From: Butyricicoccus sp. Marseille-Q5471 | Lineage (GTDB): Bacteria > Bacillota > Clostridia > Oscillospirales > Butyricicoccaceae | Reading direction: 5' to 3' | DNA: 64,000 nt | Assembly (NCBI RefSeq): GCF_951230135.1 | Contig: NZ_CATNVC010000005.1 | Span: forward strand, 100,667-164,666 | Shown: in pieces, positions 45,780 through 54,291 of the stretch | Layout: each line of letters begins with the position of its first letter | Numbering within the stretch: position 1 is the stretch's first letter | The notes under the pieces: model-generated | Database searches by the model: none | Told to the model about the DNA's origin: nothing | Seen by the model: the letters and a program-made list of their open reading frames with translations, nothing else | Translations under genes and position numbers: made by a program

Positions 45780-45795
45780 ACAAATCCTCCTTTAC

Positions 45796-45838
45796 AAAAA
45801 AGGGACGCAAAACCGCCTTTTCGCCGTTTTGCGCCCCT
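45796..45838 (-). terminator. Terminator after the Dus-family gene
   Basis: A long near-perfect inverted repeat (left arm AGGGACGCAAAAC..., right arm ...GTTTTGCGCCCCT) is followed by T6 on the minus strand. Confidence 0.82.
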
Positions 45839-45896
45839 TCCTGCTTTTCTCTTTTTCTATTGTATCCCAAACTGTGCGGCAAGTCAATTTTCCGTT

Positions 45897-46874
45897 TCAG
45901 TCCGCCGGACGGAACCAGCCGGGGTGTACATTTTCCCGCAGTTGCAGGGTCCGGAAAATCTCAGCCGAGCACGCTTCGAAGTCACGCAGCTCGGTTGCCT
46001 TGCGCAGGCGTTTCATCAGCTTTTCGCCGCCTTCAAACAGGTGGATATGATAAAACCACAATTCCTTCATCCGCAGCATTGCGTTTTTGCGGCTGCCGAA
46101 CAATTCGGTATAGCAGTCTAACAGCTCATCATGAAAACGGTGCAGCGTGTCCGCATCCGCCGCCGCGCCGCCCCGCAATCGCGTAACGAGCGAGGGATCG
46201 GCAATCAGTCCGCGCCCAATCATCAGCGCACCGACCGCAGGATAGCTCTGCTCGACCCGCGCAGCGTCCGCCGCCGAGGTCACGTCGCCGTTGTAGCACA
46301 GCGGCAGGTCGGTCTTCGAAAGCGCGTCCGCAAAAGCAGACTCCCGCACGCCGCCCTTGTAAAAATCCGCGCGAACACGCGGGTGAATGGTCAGCTCTGC
46401 AATCGGATAGCGGTTGTAGATGGTGAGCAGCGGCGAAAACTCGGCAGGATCTGACACGCCGAGGCGGGTTTTGACCGAGATTTGAATCTGCTCGCCGACC
46501 GCGCCAAACACCGCGTCCAGAAAGCAATCCAATTCATCGGGATAGGCGAGGAATCCCGAGCCCTTGCCCTTGGACACCACCGTACCCGAGGGGCAGCCCA
46601 GATTGAGGTTGACCTCGCCATAGCCCATCTCGGCCAGCGCACGTGCCGCCCAGATGAAATCCGCCGCACTGCGGGTCAAAAGCTGCGGCACAGTGGGAAC
46701 GCCCGCGTTCTGCTCGGGCGACAGGTCGCGCATTTGCCGGGGCGTGAAGGCAGGATGCACGGTGGGCGTAGCAAAAGGCGTGAAATACTTGTCCACACCC
46801 GGAAAATACCGATGGTGCACGCGGCGGTAGACCGCACTGGTCACGCCCTCCATCGGCGCAAAATAATACTGCAT
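45897..46874 (-). CDS. tRNA-dihydrouridine synthase family protein
   Basis: 325-residue FMN-dependent TIM barrel. YYFAPMEGVTSAVYRRV, VNLNLGCPSG (with the conserved Cys of the Dus active site), SVKTRLG, IHPRVRADFYKG, YNGDVTSA and GALMIGRGLIADP follow the Dus pattern in order. It reduces a uridine in tRNA, using NADPH. The family has several members and the position specificity cannot be read here. ATG at 46874 is chosen because the longer frame runs through the promoter. Confidence 0.92.
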   Translation of the reverse strand: MQYYFAPMEGVTSAVYRRVHHRYFPGVDKYFTPFATPTVHPAFTPRQMRDLSPEQNAGVPTVPQLLTRSAADFIWAARALAEMGYGEVNLNLGCPSGTVVSKGKGSGFLAYPDELDCFLDAVFGAVGEQIQISVKTRLGVSDPAEFSPLLTIYNRYPIAELTIHPRVRADFYKGGVRESAFADALSKTDLPLCYNGDVTSAADAARVEQSYPAVGALMIGRGLIADPSLVTRLRGGAAADADTLHRFHDELLDCYTELFGSRKNAMLRMKELWFYHIHLFEGGEKLMKRLRKATELRDFEACSAEIFRTLQLRENVHPGWFRPAD

Positions 46875-46904
46875 GATTGTCCGTCCTTTGTAATCTCTTT
46901 TCCC

Positions 46905-46933
46905 ATTGTAGCAGTTTGCAGCAGTGCACGCAA
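46905..46933 (-). promoter_or_regulatory. Promoter of the Dus-family gene
   Basis: TTGCGT (46928-46933), 17 bp, TACAAT (46905-46910) on the minus strand. Confidence 0.75.
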
Positions 46934-47000
46934 GCTTCAAAACCGCTGACGGCAGATGGTAAATAAATAATTATATTGCAGAACAGGACAAAAATCAATA

Positions 47001-47040
47001 AGGGTTTGCGATGAATACTTTCGCAAAATAACCCTCTTTT
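47001..47040 (+). terminator. Terminator-like hairpin without an upstream gene
   Basis: AGGGT-TTGCGA pairs with TCGCAA-(bulge)-ACCCT, then CTTTTT, in plus orientation. No plus-strand gene precedes it. In the 46.9-47.4 kb intergenic stretch this and the promoter/operator at 47248-47355 are the only structures I see. Confidence 0.45.
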
Positions 47041-47247
47041 TCAGTGGAAAAAATCTTTCCGGAGTGCCATCGTTTTTTCCGTTTTGTCCGCCATGCGTGT
47101 TTTCACAAAGGATTCGGCGCAAAATGCGCATAATTGGTATATTTCAATATTTAAAGCTCTATATCCCCTTATTTATTTGTGCATTTTCATCACTCCGTCT
47201 TTCTGTACAAGATGCACAAGCGTGTGCTTTTCGCCTTATCATGCCGG

Positions 47248-47276
47248 TTGCATTGCCCGTTTCGCTGTGCTAGAAT
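47248..47276 (+). promoter_or_regulatory. Promoter A, for the solute-binding protein
   Basis: TTGCAT (47248-47253), 17 bp, TAGAAT (47271-47276). Its layout matches promoter B at 57390-57418. Confidence 0.82.
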
Positions 47277-47303
47277 ACGTCCATAAGATCCCTTGGAGGG
47301 ATT

Positions 47304-47321
47304 GCAATTTGGCCAAATTGC
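47304..47321 (+). promoter_or_regulatory. 18-bp perfect palindromic operator A
   Basis: GCAATTTGGCCAAATTGC begins 27 bp after the -10 box; the core ATTTGGCCAAAT begins 30 bp after it. A smaller inverted repeat, ATCCC-TTGGA-GGGAT, lies between (47288-47302). The same core, at the same distance, occurs at promoter B. Downstream at 47344-47355 is AAAGAAGAGATA, also shared. Confidence 0.8.
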
Positions 47322-47415
47322 TTATTTGAATCCGGATTTGTGTAAAGAAGAGATAGGCGGCAATCCCCCGGCGGCGGCACCGGCCGGCGCGTACAAGTAA
47401 AGGAGAGGTATTCAA

Positions 47416-48411
47416 ATGAAAAAGCAATACAGAAAGAACGCATTTGCCATGCTGCTTGCAGGCGTTATGACACTTTCGATGACCGGCTGCGGCGGCAAGG
47501 CCGCTTCCGACCAACCTGCACCCGATGCTTCCGCTCCGCAGACGCAGAGCAGCGAGAAGTACAACGTCGGCGTCATTCTCAAAACCACATCCTCCGAATA
47601 CTGGAGCTACGTCATCGCCGGCATCAAGGCCGCCGAGGCCAACCTCGGCAACGTGACCGTCGATGTCAAGGGCGCGACCAGTGACACCGCGTTCGACGAA
47701 CAGCAGAACATGGTGGAAACCGTTGTTTCAGCAGGCACGACACAGGCGCTTGCCATCGCACCGCTGCAGGCCGGGCAGATTGCCAACGCGCTGAAGAACG
47801 CGACCATCCCGATTCTCGCGGTCGACACCAATTTCGATCAGGCCTCCACCTTTATCGGCACCGCACACGAGGATGCAGCATATAAGGGCGGCGAATATGT
47901 TGCGCAGCAAATCGGTAAGGGCGGCAAGGTCGCCGTGCTCGCCAACATCCAGGGCGAACCGACCTCGGAATCCCGCGTCAAGGGCTACACCGACGCACTG
48001 ACCGCAGGCGGCTGTGAAATCATCGCAACCCAGTACACCGACGGCGTGGGCGACAAGGCCGTCACCGCGATGGAGGGTCTGCTGCAAACCTATCCCGAAA
48101 TCGACGCGGTCGTGTGCTGTGCGGACGACGTTGCGCTGGGCGCGGCGCGCGCAATCAAATCCGCCGGACGCGACGGCATTCTGGTCTGCGGCTTTGACGG
48201 CATTTCCTCGGGCGTGCAGGCCGTGGTCGATGGCGATATCGCCTGCACGGTCGCGCAGGATCCCTACAACATGGGTTACCAGTGCGTGGTCAGCCTTGTC
48301 GATGCGCTTGAGGGTAAGACGCTGCCCGCGTTTATCGACACCGGCTGCAAGGTCATCACGTCGGACAATGCGGCGGACTATCTTGCAAAGCTCAACTCCA
48401 TGATTGCCTAA
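47416..48411 (+). CDS. Sugar-type ABC transporter substrate-binding lipoprotein (orphan)
   Basis: 331 residues. The lipobox SMTGC gives lipidated Cys25, followed by a Ser/Pro/Gln-rich linker and a type I periplasmic-binding fold of the ribose/galactose (RbsB) kind: YNVGVILKTTSSEYWSYVIAGIKAAEANL, ILAVDTNF, VLANIQGEPTSESRVKGYTDAL, VVCCADDVALGAARAI and GFDGISSGVQAVVDG. It binds a sugar-like ligand at the cell surface. It is monocistronic, between promoter A and a strong terminator, with no permease or ATPase gene in the window. It shares its control region with the symporter operon at 55-57 kb. Start ATG follows AGGAGAGG. Confidence 0.88.
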   Translation: MKKQYRKNAFAMLLAGVMTLSMTGCGGKAASDQPAPDASAPQTQSSEKYNVGVILKTTSSEYWSYVIAGIKAAEANLGNVTVDVKGATSDTAFDEQQNMVETVVSAGTTQALAIAPLQAGQIANALKNATIPILAVDTNFDQASTFIGTAHEDAAYKGGEYVAQQIGKGGKVAVLANIQGEPTSESRVKGYTDALTAGGCEIIATQYTDGVGDKAVTAMEGLLQTYPEIDAVVCCADDVALGAARAIKSAGRDGILVCGFDGISSGVQAVVDGDIACTVAQDPYNMGYQCVVSLVDALEGKTLPAFIDTGCKVITSDNAADYLAKLNSMIA

Positions 48412-48435
48412 CCAGAATAGACTTTCTTTCATTTA

Positions 48436-48472
48436 ACAGCGGCGGCTCTGCAATATGCAGAGCCGCCGCTGT
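48436..48472. terminator. Bidirectional terminator
   Basis: A 17-bp perfect inverted repeat (48436-48452 and 48456-48472) with a 3-nt loop lies between the convergent binding-protein and UroD-like genes. Confidence 0.85.
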
Positions 48473-48493
48473 TGTCAACCGAGAAGAATGATA

Positions 48494-49525
48494 TTACGCG
48501 TAGAATTCGTCCACCGCAGCAAAGAATGCATCGATGTTGTCCCAACCGGACATGGGCGGAATGTCGCAGCCTGAGGAAATGACGAAGTTGCTGTGTCCGC
48601 AGCAGCTTCGCATGACCTCAAGCGTCTTTTCGCGAATGGATGCGGGCGTGCCGTTGCGGAACTCGCCTGCCGGATCAATGTTGCCCATGCACGGAATATC
48701 ACCAGGCGCCTTCTGCATGATTTCAGACATATCAACCGCGTTGCCGAAGTGGTAGGCATTTGCACCGCAGGAGAAAATCGAATCGAGCGTGATGTTGGCG
48801 GTATTGCCGCAGTTATGGTATATGACGGCGAAGTTTTCGTCCCGCACCGCGTCTACAATCCGCTTGCAGTAATCGCCCGAGAACTCCTGCGCCAGCGTCG
48901 GCGACAACAGACCTGCCAGCGGTTCGGCAATGACCACACCGTTTGCACCGACGGCCTTGTAGGCCAGAATGTACTTGGTGATGAACGCGGTCGCCTTATC
49001 GAGAATGACATGCACCATGTCCGGCTCCTCATAGCAGTAAATGAGCGACTGTGTAACGTCCAGCAGTCGGCCGGCGAGCGAGAAGGGGCCGATAACGCCT
49101 GCGAAGACCGGACGATCCGCAATCAAACCCGTTGCCTTTTCGATTGCGTCAATGTAAATCTGTGTGCGGCCTGCGCCTATCTCCGGCACCGCTAGCGCCT
49201 CGGCCAGCTCCATGCGCTCATCCTCCTCGACCTCGGTCGAAATCACCGGCCCGATTACGGTCGGCACCTCGTCGTCCGATACGCGGATGGGTGCGCCGAA
49301 GCACTCGGCTTCGACCGACAAGTCCATCAGACTGACCGCACCGCCCGCCTTCGGCGTGCGATCTGCCACCGCCTTCATGCCGCGTGCCTGCACATCGCTG
49401 TTCGCAATCAACTCGCGCACGGTGATGCCCATCAGCTGAATAGACGGAAAGGACAGCACCGGCATCGCCTTTTTCATCGGTGCGCTGATGAGCGCCTGCG
49501 TCCACTGATTCATGTTCTGTTTCAT
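48494..49525 (-). CDS. MtaA/CmuA-like uroporphyrinogen decarboxylase-family methyltransferase (paralogue 1)
   Basis: 343-residue TIM barrel of the UroD superfamily. The zinc ligands typical of methylcobamide:thiol methyltransferases are present: His237 and Cys239 in IYHNCGN, and Cys320 in ISSGCDIPP. True UroD lacks these, so a corrinoid methyl-transfer role (MtaA, MtbA or CmuA-like) is more likely than haem synthesis. The natural methyl acceptor is unknown; CoM is not expected in this organism. The gene is transcribed alone from its own promoter and ends at the bidirectional terminator. Confidence 0.82.
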   Translation of the reverse strand: MKQNMNQWTQALISAPMKKAMPVLSFPSIQLMGITVRELIANSDVQARGMKAVADRTPKAGGAVSLMDLSVEAECFGAPIRVSDDEVPTVIGPVISTEVEEDERMELAEALAVPEIGAGRTQIYIDAIEKATGLIADRPVFAGVIGPFSLAGRLLDVTQSLIYCYEEPDMVHVILDKATAFITKYILAYKAVGANGVVIAEPLAGLLSPTLAQEFSGDYCKRIVDAVRDENFAVIYHNCGNTANITLDSIFSCGANAYHFGNAVDMSEIMQKAPGDIPCMGNIDPAGEFRNGTPASIREKTLEVMRSCCGHSNFVISSGCDIPPMSGWDNIDAFFAAVDEFYA

Positions 49526-49567
49526 CGAAAATTCCTCCGTTCAAGTTGTGTGTCACGCTTATCACTG

Positions 49568-49596
49568 TGTTTACGATACCACGCCGAATCTGTCAA
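49568..49596 (-). promoter_or_regulatory. Promoter of MtaA-like paralogue 1
   Basis: TTGACA (49591-49596), 17 bp, TAAACA (49568-49573) on the minus strand. It has no copy of the ATTTGGCCAAAT operator. Confidence 0.7.
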
Positions 49597-49671
49597 CCGT
49601 TAGGAGAAATTTGCGCTTGTTTCGGATATAATTGACTTTGTCTAGTATTCGTGTCTGCATTGTCCCATTTA

Positions 49672-49703
49672 AATAAAAAGCCTTCGCCAAACCGGCGAAG
49701 GCT
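49672..49703 (-). terminator. Terminator after the DUF1638 gene
   Basis: AGCCTTCGCC and GGCGAAGGCT form a 10-bp stem with a 5-nt loop, followed by TTTTTATTT on the minus strand. Confidence 0.85.
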
Positions 49704-49711
49704 CTCGTTTT

Positions 49712-50479
49712 TTATACTTTTTCGTGCGCCAAATCATCGACTCCGACCGGCACACTGCGGAATTTCCGGTCGCTGAAATCGGCTTCGACGCGGCTCTGCG
49801 GCGGACAAGTGAGAAAGCGCTTGTCCTCCCATGGGCCGTTGACCAGCGCATCCAAATACCCCATTTCGCCCTCGACCCTGCTGAATTCCCAACCGAAATC
49901 CGCGGCGGCCTGACGGGCGTACTGCTCATGCGCGGCGCAGTCGCCCAGCGGGCAGGTGATGAAGCCGCAGTGGTGATAATTAGTCATCCAGTTATTGGTG
50001 CACTCCATCAGGTAATCCGCATTTTCCTCGCCGTATTCCTCAGCGTACTGCGCACGCTGACGGGCGTAATTCTCCTTTGACGGCGTGAACGCCTGCTCAA
50101 TCCACCCCGCGTTGTACCAGTAAACGCCGGGCAGCTCGCGAAACAGCTTACGATAGCGATCGGCCGAGCCAAGGAAGAGCGAAATGCAGTCATCGCACCG
50201 CGGAATGACAATGGGCAGCGAGCGGCTGCGCAGTCCAATCACGCCGTTCGAGCACAGACCGTAAGCCAGCACAATCGCCTCAAAGCGCAGATTATCCGGC
50301 AATAGCTCGTTCTCCCGCTCAATTTCGTCGACTACGCGCTGCAGCTCGGTGCGCAGGATGTCAGGGGTGTCGTGCAGACCCTGCCGCAGCCACCATGCGC
50401 GCACAACATGGCGGCTGTCCGCCATCAGGCGGCAAATCTCCCGGTTCATCACCATGCAGCCGATTAGTGCAATACGCAT
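49712..50479 (-). CDS. DUF1638 family protein
   Basis: 255 residues. Conserved parts of the family are visible: IALIGCMVMNREIC at the start, LAYGLCSNGVIGL with its Cys, and IPRCDDCISLFLGSADRY. DUF1638 proteins are cysteine-rich and repeatedly found beside corrinoid methyltransferases and their activators; their biochemical role is not established. Here the gene lies back-to-back with the hydantoinase/RACo pair and near a MtaA-like gene. ATG at 50479 is preferred because it begins the conserved region after GGGAG; a start 9 codons earlier is possible. Confidence 0.85.
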   Translation of the reverse strand: MRIALIGCMVMNREICRLMADSRHVVRAWWLRQGLHDTPDILRTELQRVVDEIERENELLPDNLRFEAIVLAYGLCSNGVIGLRSRSLPIVIPRCDDCISLFLGSADRYRKLFRELPGVYWYNAGWIEQAFTPSKENYARQRAQYAEEYGEENADYLMECTNNWMTNYHHCGFITCPLGDCAAHEQYARQAAADFGWEFSRVEGEMGYLDALVNGPWEDKRFLTCPPQSRVEADFSDRKFRSVPVGVDDLAHEKV

Positions 50480-50693
50480 GCTGTTCACGCTCCCATTCCG
50501 TTTCATTCCCGCAGGTTTTTTTCTATTTTACAACGTTTTTTCAAACCCCGCAAGCGGATAGAACCATCCCGTCACAATCGTGCAAAAGAAGGGCAATTTC
50601 GTCACAACCGCCGCACGATTTTCCTATACAATCCCCTGCGCCGAACCGTATAATAAAATCATCAAAACAAACCTACGGAAAAGAGGCATTTCC

Positions 50694-52727
50694 ATGAAGC
50701 TAGCAATCGGCATCGACACGGGCGGCACCTGTACGGACGCAATCCTGTACGATTTCGATACCGGCCGCGTGCTCGGCCAGAATAAAGCGCTCACTACATA
50801 CGACGACCTGACCCGCGGCATCCTCGAATCGCTCGACGGACTCGACCCCGCACTGTGCCGACAGGCCGAGGTCGCCGGCCTTTCCACCACCCTTGCAACC
50901 AACGCCTGCGTCGAGGGGAAATTTCGCCGCACCCGCCTGCTGCTGCTCGGCATTGACCGCCGCGGCATCGAGCGCTTCGGCGCGGACTACGGCTTTACCG
51001 ATCCCGACGATGTGCGTTATCTGCCCTGCAAAACAACCATCAATGGTCGTATCGAGGAAGAGCCCGACTGGCGCGTGCTTGAGCAAAACGCGAAGGACTG
51101 GTTTTCGGGTGTGGAAGCCTGCGCGGTGTGCGAGATTTACGGCATGCGCAACGGCGGCGTACTCGAGCAGAAGGCGGCGCATATCATTGAATCCGAGACC
51201 GGGCTGCCCACCGTGTGCGCCAGCGCGCTGTTCGGCGGGTTATCCAGCCTGGAACGCGCGGCGAGCGCGGTGTTAAACGCCGGCCTGCTGCCTGTGACGC
51301 GTGACTTTCTGGCCGCGGTGCAGGCCGCGTTCCGAAAACGCGGCATCGGTGCGGACATCATGATTGTGCGGTCGGACAGCAGCCTGATGAGCCTTGCCTA
51401 CTCGGCGGAGCACGCGGTGGAAACGCTGCTCAGCGGCCCTGCAGCTTCGGCGCTCGGCGGCAGTGCACTGACCGGAATCGCGAACGCCATCGTGGTCGAC
51501 ATTGGCGGCACGACAACCGATGTAGCGCTCATCGAAAACGGTACACCCCTGCTTTCGGATGACGGCATCCGCGTCGGCAAGTGGAAGACGCTCGTCAAGG
51601 GACTGTTTTCCACCTCGTTTGCCCTAGGCGGCGACAGCGCCATCCGCTGGGACTGGAAAGGAACGCTTACCATCGGCCCCGACCGCGTAATCCCGCTTTG
51701 TGTGCTCGCCGCGCAGCATCCCGACGTGCTCGACACGCTGCGCCGCCAGATACGCGACGTGCCCAGCCACTCGCTGCCGCTGCACGAATTTCTGACCCTT
51801 GCACGCACCGACTGGGCAGCGCTGTCCCTCTCCGCGCAGGAACAAACACTGTGCCGCGCATTGGAACAAGCCCCGCTCAGTCTCCGTCAAGCGGCAGAGC
51901 TGCTCTCGGTGGACAAATATCAGCTTGACACCCGCGCCCTTGAAAAGGCGGGTGTTGTGCTGCGCGCCGGACTGACCCCGACCGACATCATGCACGTGCG
52001 CGGCGACTATGTCCGCTACCGCCGCGATGCATCCATCCTCGCCGTGCGCTTTGCCGCTTCGTCGCTCGATATGGGGATTGAAGCATTCTGCGACCTGATC
52101 TACGAACGTATCAGCCGCACGGTCTTTGAAGCAGTCACGCAAATGCTGCTCGAGCACGCATCTCCCTATTACCGCACGCACGGCATGGAGAACAGCATGC
52201 GTGAGCTGCTGCGTCTGCAATGGGAACGCCGGGACACGGGCAGCAGCAAGCTGTTCGACTGTCGTTTCCGCTCCCCCGCAAAGCTCATCGGCATCGGCGG
52301 ACCGGTGCACCTGTTCCTGCCCGAAGCCGCAAAGGCGTTGGGCGCGGACTGCATCATCCCCGCATGCGCCGCGACCGCGAACGCCGTCGGCGCGGTGACC
52401 GGACAGATGACCGCGACCGCCTCGGCCGAAATCCGTCCGCACGGTCTGTCACCCGAGGACGACGCGCAGGGGGATTTCGAAGTGCTCTGCGCCGGACAGC
52501 AGGCACGCTTTTTCGCCGAGGAGGACGAGGCCGTCGTCTGGGTCAGCAGCATGCTGACCGACCTGACCGCCGCGCGTGTGCGCGAACAGGGCGCAACGGG
52601 CGAGCTGTCCTTCTCCTCCTGTGTCGAGGAGGTTGCGGGCGGGGGCGTGAAGCTGTGCACCCGCGTCGAAGTGACCGCAAGCACCTGTCTCATCCACGCA
52701 ACTGCCAAGGAGGTCGAACATGCATAA
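50694..52727 (+). CDS. Hydantoinase/oxoprolinase (HyuA-like) ASKHA ATPase
   Basis: 677 residues. The N-terminal Hydant_A_N domain starts IGIDTGGTCTDAILYD (phosphate loop). The hydantoinase A domain has IVVDIGGTTTDVALIENG in its middle and IGIGGPVHLFLPEAAKALG near the C-terminus, all ATP-binding elements of the actin-like fold. Classical members cleave hydantoins or 5-oxoproline with HyuB, but no HyuB gene is present. It overlaps by 8 bp a corrinoid-activation protein gene, so a role in ATP-driven corrinoid or methyltransferase maintenance is more likely. An earlier in-frame start at 50580 is rejected; ATG at 50694 follows AAGAGG. Confidence 0.83.
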   Translation: MKLAIGIDTGGTCTDAILYDFDTGRVLGQNKALTTYDDLTRGILESLDGLDPALCRQAEVAGLSTTLATNACVEGKFRRTRLLLLGIDRRGIERFGADYGFTDPDDVRYLPCKTTINGRIEEEPDWRVLEQNAKDWFSGVEACAVCEIYGMRNGGVLEQKAAHIIESETGLPTVCASALFGGLSSLERAASAVLNAGLLPVTRDFLAAVQAAFRKRGIGADIMIVRSDSSLMSLAYSAEHAVETLLSGPAASALGGSALTGIANAIVVDIGGTTTDVALIENGTPLLSDDGIRVGKWKTLVKGLFSTSFALGGDSAIRWDWKGTLTIGPDRVIPLCVLAAQHPDVLDTLRRQIRDVPSHSLPLHEFLTLARTDWAALSLSAQEQTLCRALEQAPLSLRQAAELLSVDKYQLDTRALEKAGVVLRAGLTPTDIMHVRGDYVRYRRDASILAVRFAASSLDMGIEAFCDLIYERISRTVFEAVTQMLLEHASPYYRTHGMENSMRELLRLQWERRDTGSSKLFDCRFRSPAKLIGIGGPVHLFLPEAAKALGADCIIPACAATANAVGAVTGQMTATASAEIRPHGLSPEDDAQGDFEVLCAGQQARFFAEEDEAVVWVSSMLTDLTAARVREQGATGELSFSSCVEEVAGGGVKLCTRVEVTASTCLIHATAKEVEHA

Positions 52728-54210
52728 CATCACACTCATGACCGGCGGCAAAACCGTCGTGTTACAGGCCGAATCCGGCACGCTGCTCAGTGATTTGCTG
52801 CGACAGGCCGTGCCGCGCTTCGCCCTGCCCTGCGCGGGCAACCACACCTGCGGCAAGTGCCGCGTCAAGGTGTCCGGCGCCGCCCTTGCCCCGGATGAAG
52901 CTGAGCTGCGCCTGTTAGATGAAACCGAGCGGCAGGCAGGCATTCGGTTGGCTTGCTCGTGCCGCGTCGCGGGCGATTTGACTGTGACGCTCGGCGAGGA
53001 AGGCGCATCCAAAATCGTCGCATGGAACAAAACGCCTGATTTTGCGCGCACCGAGACCGGCTTTGGCATCGCGGTCGACATCGGCACAACGACGGTTGCC
53101 ATGCAGCTGTTTGACCGCCGCAGCGGCGCGGTTCTGGCCGAGCGGCTTGCTGAAAACGCGCAGCGCGGCTACGGCGCGGATGTCATTTCGCGCATCGAAG
53201 CGTGCAAAACCGAGGGACTGGACGTACTCTCCTCCCGCATTGCCGATCAGCTCGAGCAGATGGCGGCGGAGTGCCTGCGCGAGGCCGACATCGAGCAAAT
53301 TGAGGAGTCAGTCGTCACCGGCAACGCGACCATGCTGCACCTGTACGAGGGGCTTGACCCCGCGTCGCTCGCGGTTGTGCCGTTTGACGTACAGTCCTTT
53401 TTCGGCTGCATGAGCCGCCGCACACTTGCGGGTGCGCCCGTTTATCTGCCGCGCTGTGTGGGCGCTTATGTCGGCGCGGACATCACCTGCGCCATCCTCG
53501 CGGCCGATTTGACGGCGGGCGGCGTGCAGCTGCTGACCGACATCGGCACCAACGGCGAGATGGCGCTCGTACGCGACGGCCGTCTGCTCTGCTGTGCGAC
53601 GGCGGCAGGCCCTGCCTTTGAAGGTGCGGGGCTTTCCTGCGGCATGCCCGCCGCTCCCGGTGCAATCCGCGCGGTGCGGCTCGAAAACGGCGAAACCGTG
53701 TGCGAAACCGTTCAGAATCAGCCCGCTGTCGGCATCTGCGGTTCGGGCATTTTGGACGCGCTGTCCGTCATGCTCGAAACCGAGGCCATTGACGATTCCG
53801 GCTATCTGGAGGAGGATTTCCCGATCGGCACGAGCGGCGTTGTCATCGTGCAGCGCGATGTGCGCCAGATTCAGCTGGCAAAATCGGCAATCTGCGCGGG
53901 ACTCATCACCCTGCTCGAAACCGAGGGAGTGCCCGCGAACGAGGTCGAGCGCTTCGCTGTCGCGGGCGGCTTCGGCAGCTCCATGAATCTGGATTCGGCG
54001 GCTGCAATCGGCCTGTTCCCCGCCGCGCTGCGGGACAAAACCGAGTTCATCGGCAACGGCGCACTGGGCGGCGCGTCCATGCTGCTGATGAATCCTGCGC
54101 TACGCGAGAAATCGGAGCGGATGGCGATGGACGCGACCGAGCTGTCCCTCTCCGCAAGTCCCGCGTTCATGGATTATTACATCGATTGCATGAGTTTTAT
54201 GGAATTTTAA
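52720..54210 (+). CDS. Corrinoid activation protein, 2Fe-2S ferredoxin plus ASKHA domain (RACo/DUF4445 type)
   Basis: 496 residues. The N-terminal ferredoxin domain has Cys38, Cys44, Cys47 (CAGNHTCGKC) and Cys79 in LACSC for a 2Fe-2S cluster. A linker leads to the ASKHA domain with GIAVDIGTTTVAMQLFD, TGNATMLHLYEGLDP, TDIGTNGEMALV, AGPAFEGAGLSCGMPA and VAGGFGSSMNLDSAAAIGL. Such proteins use ATP to re-reduce Co(II) corrinoid proteins to the active Co(I) state. This implies a corrinoid methyltransferase in the genome, although no corrinoid protein is visible here. It is transcribed with the hydantoinase-like gene. Confidence 0.9.
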   Translation: MHNITLMTGGKTVVLQAESGTLLSDLLRQAVPRFALPCAGNHTCGKCRVKVSGAALAPDEAELRLLDETERQAGIRLACSCRVAGDLTVTLGEEGASKIVAWNKTPDFARTETGFGIAVDIGTTTVAMQLFDRRSGAVLAERLAENAQRGYGADVISRIEACKTEGLDVLSSRIADQLEQMAAECLREADIEQIEESVVTGNATMLHLYEGLDPASLAVVPFDVQSFFGCMSRRTLAGAPVYLPRCVGAYVGADITCAILAADLTAGGVQLLTDIGTNGEMALVRDGRLLCCATAAGPAFEGAGLSCGMPAAPGAIRAVRLENGETVCETVQNQPAVGICGSGILDALSVMLETEAIDDSGYLEEDFPIGTSGVVIVQRDVRQIQLAKSAICAGLITLLETEGVPANEVERFAVAGGFGSSMNLDSAAAIGLFPAALRDKTEFIGNGALGGASMLLMNPALREKSERMAMDATELSLSASPAFMDYYIDCMSFMEF

Positions 54211-54219
54211 ACAGCACAA

Positions 54220-54261
54220 ACAGCAAAGCGGCGGCCCTTTGGCCGCCGCTTTGCTGTTTCG
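54220..54261. terminator. Bidirectional terminator after the corrinoid activation gene
   Basis: A 17-bp perfect repeat (54220-54236 and 54241-54257) around a CTTT loop lies between convergent genes. Confidence 0.9.
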
Positions 54262-54291
54262 AGGGGATAGAGAGAGGGGAAAGATTGATTC

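Noticed and set aside
47281..47360. Riboswitch in the leader shared by promoters A and B
   Set aside because: The conserved elements are short, palindromic and spaced as for DNA binding; no extended fold is shared by both leaders.
48494..49525. Haem-pathway uroporphyrinogen decarboxylase (hemE)
   Set aside because: The His-x-Cys and late Cys ligands, and the neighbourhood of corrinoid activators, fit the MtaA-like branch; no haem genes are nearby.
50694..52727. True hydantoinase or 5-oxoprolinase operon
   Set aside because: No HyuB partner gene; the neighbour is a corrinoid activator.
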